Of a DNA stretch of 7,007 nt, positions 6,171 to 7,007 are shown piece after piece (position 1 is the stretch's first letter; the number at the start of each line of letters is the position of its first letter). The stretch covers positions 1 to 7,007 of the forward strand of contig DITM01000095.1 in the NCBI GenBank assembly GCA_002422845.1, read 5' to 3'. The translations under genes and the position numbers were made by a program. The notes beneath the pieces are model-generated. The model was not told the DNA's origin. It saw only the letters and a program-made list of their open reading frames with translations, and made no database searches. The DNA is from Candidatus Paracaedibacteraceae bacterium UBA6184. Lineage in GTDB: Bacteria; Pseudomonadota; Alphaproteobacteria; UBA6184.

Positions 6171-7007
<837 letters not shown>

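Overview
This window is a low-GC bacterial chromosome segment carrying the ribosomal-stalk and RNA polymerase cluster rplJ-rplL-rpoB-rpoC, all on the + strand, plus one unrecognised gene on the - strand to its left. The protein sequences point to an alphaproteobacterium. RpoB has the alpha-type lobe and the RGEE...GEPPTLETADA...YDLSAVGRVK stretch, RplJ has the GTG start with a GGAG Shine-Dalgarno and the MDRNEK N-terminus, and the rplJ leader carries an AGACGG loop. The AT-rich composition suggests a reduced-genome or host-associated lineage (Holosporales- or Rickettsiales-like), but the genus cannot be fixed from sequence alone.

Layout. Positions 1-207 hold no supportable complete gene. They contain a GC-rich inverted repeat (91-145) and a terminator-like hairpin (175-203). 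A 154-residue acidic protein of unknown function is encoded on the - strand (672 down to 208). A divergent intergenic region (673-934) follows. It holds candidate promoters for both directions, two palindromes and the L10 autoregulatory leader of rplJ. Then come rplJ (935-1444), rplL (1494-1865), a strong stem-loop (1886-1914), full-length rpoB (1960-6150) and the first 279 codons of rpoC (from 6171, running off the right edge).

How it works together. RplJ (L10) and RplL (L7/L12) form the ribosomal stalk that recruits translation factors. The L10-stalk complex is expected to bind the leader at about 836-934 and repress its own translation. RpoB and RpoC form the catalytic core of RNA polymerase. 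The stem-loop between rplL and rpoB is where many bacteria lower transcription so that the polymerase genes are expressed less than the stalk genes. All catalytic and zinc-binding residues checked are intact.

I did not find an undescribed multi-gene system. The least ordinary points are that the usual upstream neighbours rplK-rplA are missing and replaced by an oppositely oriented orphan gene, that a 20-bp palindrome sits on the presumed rplJ promoter, and that 91-145 can form alternative GC-rich hairpins.
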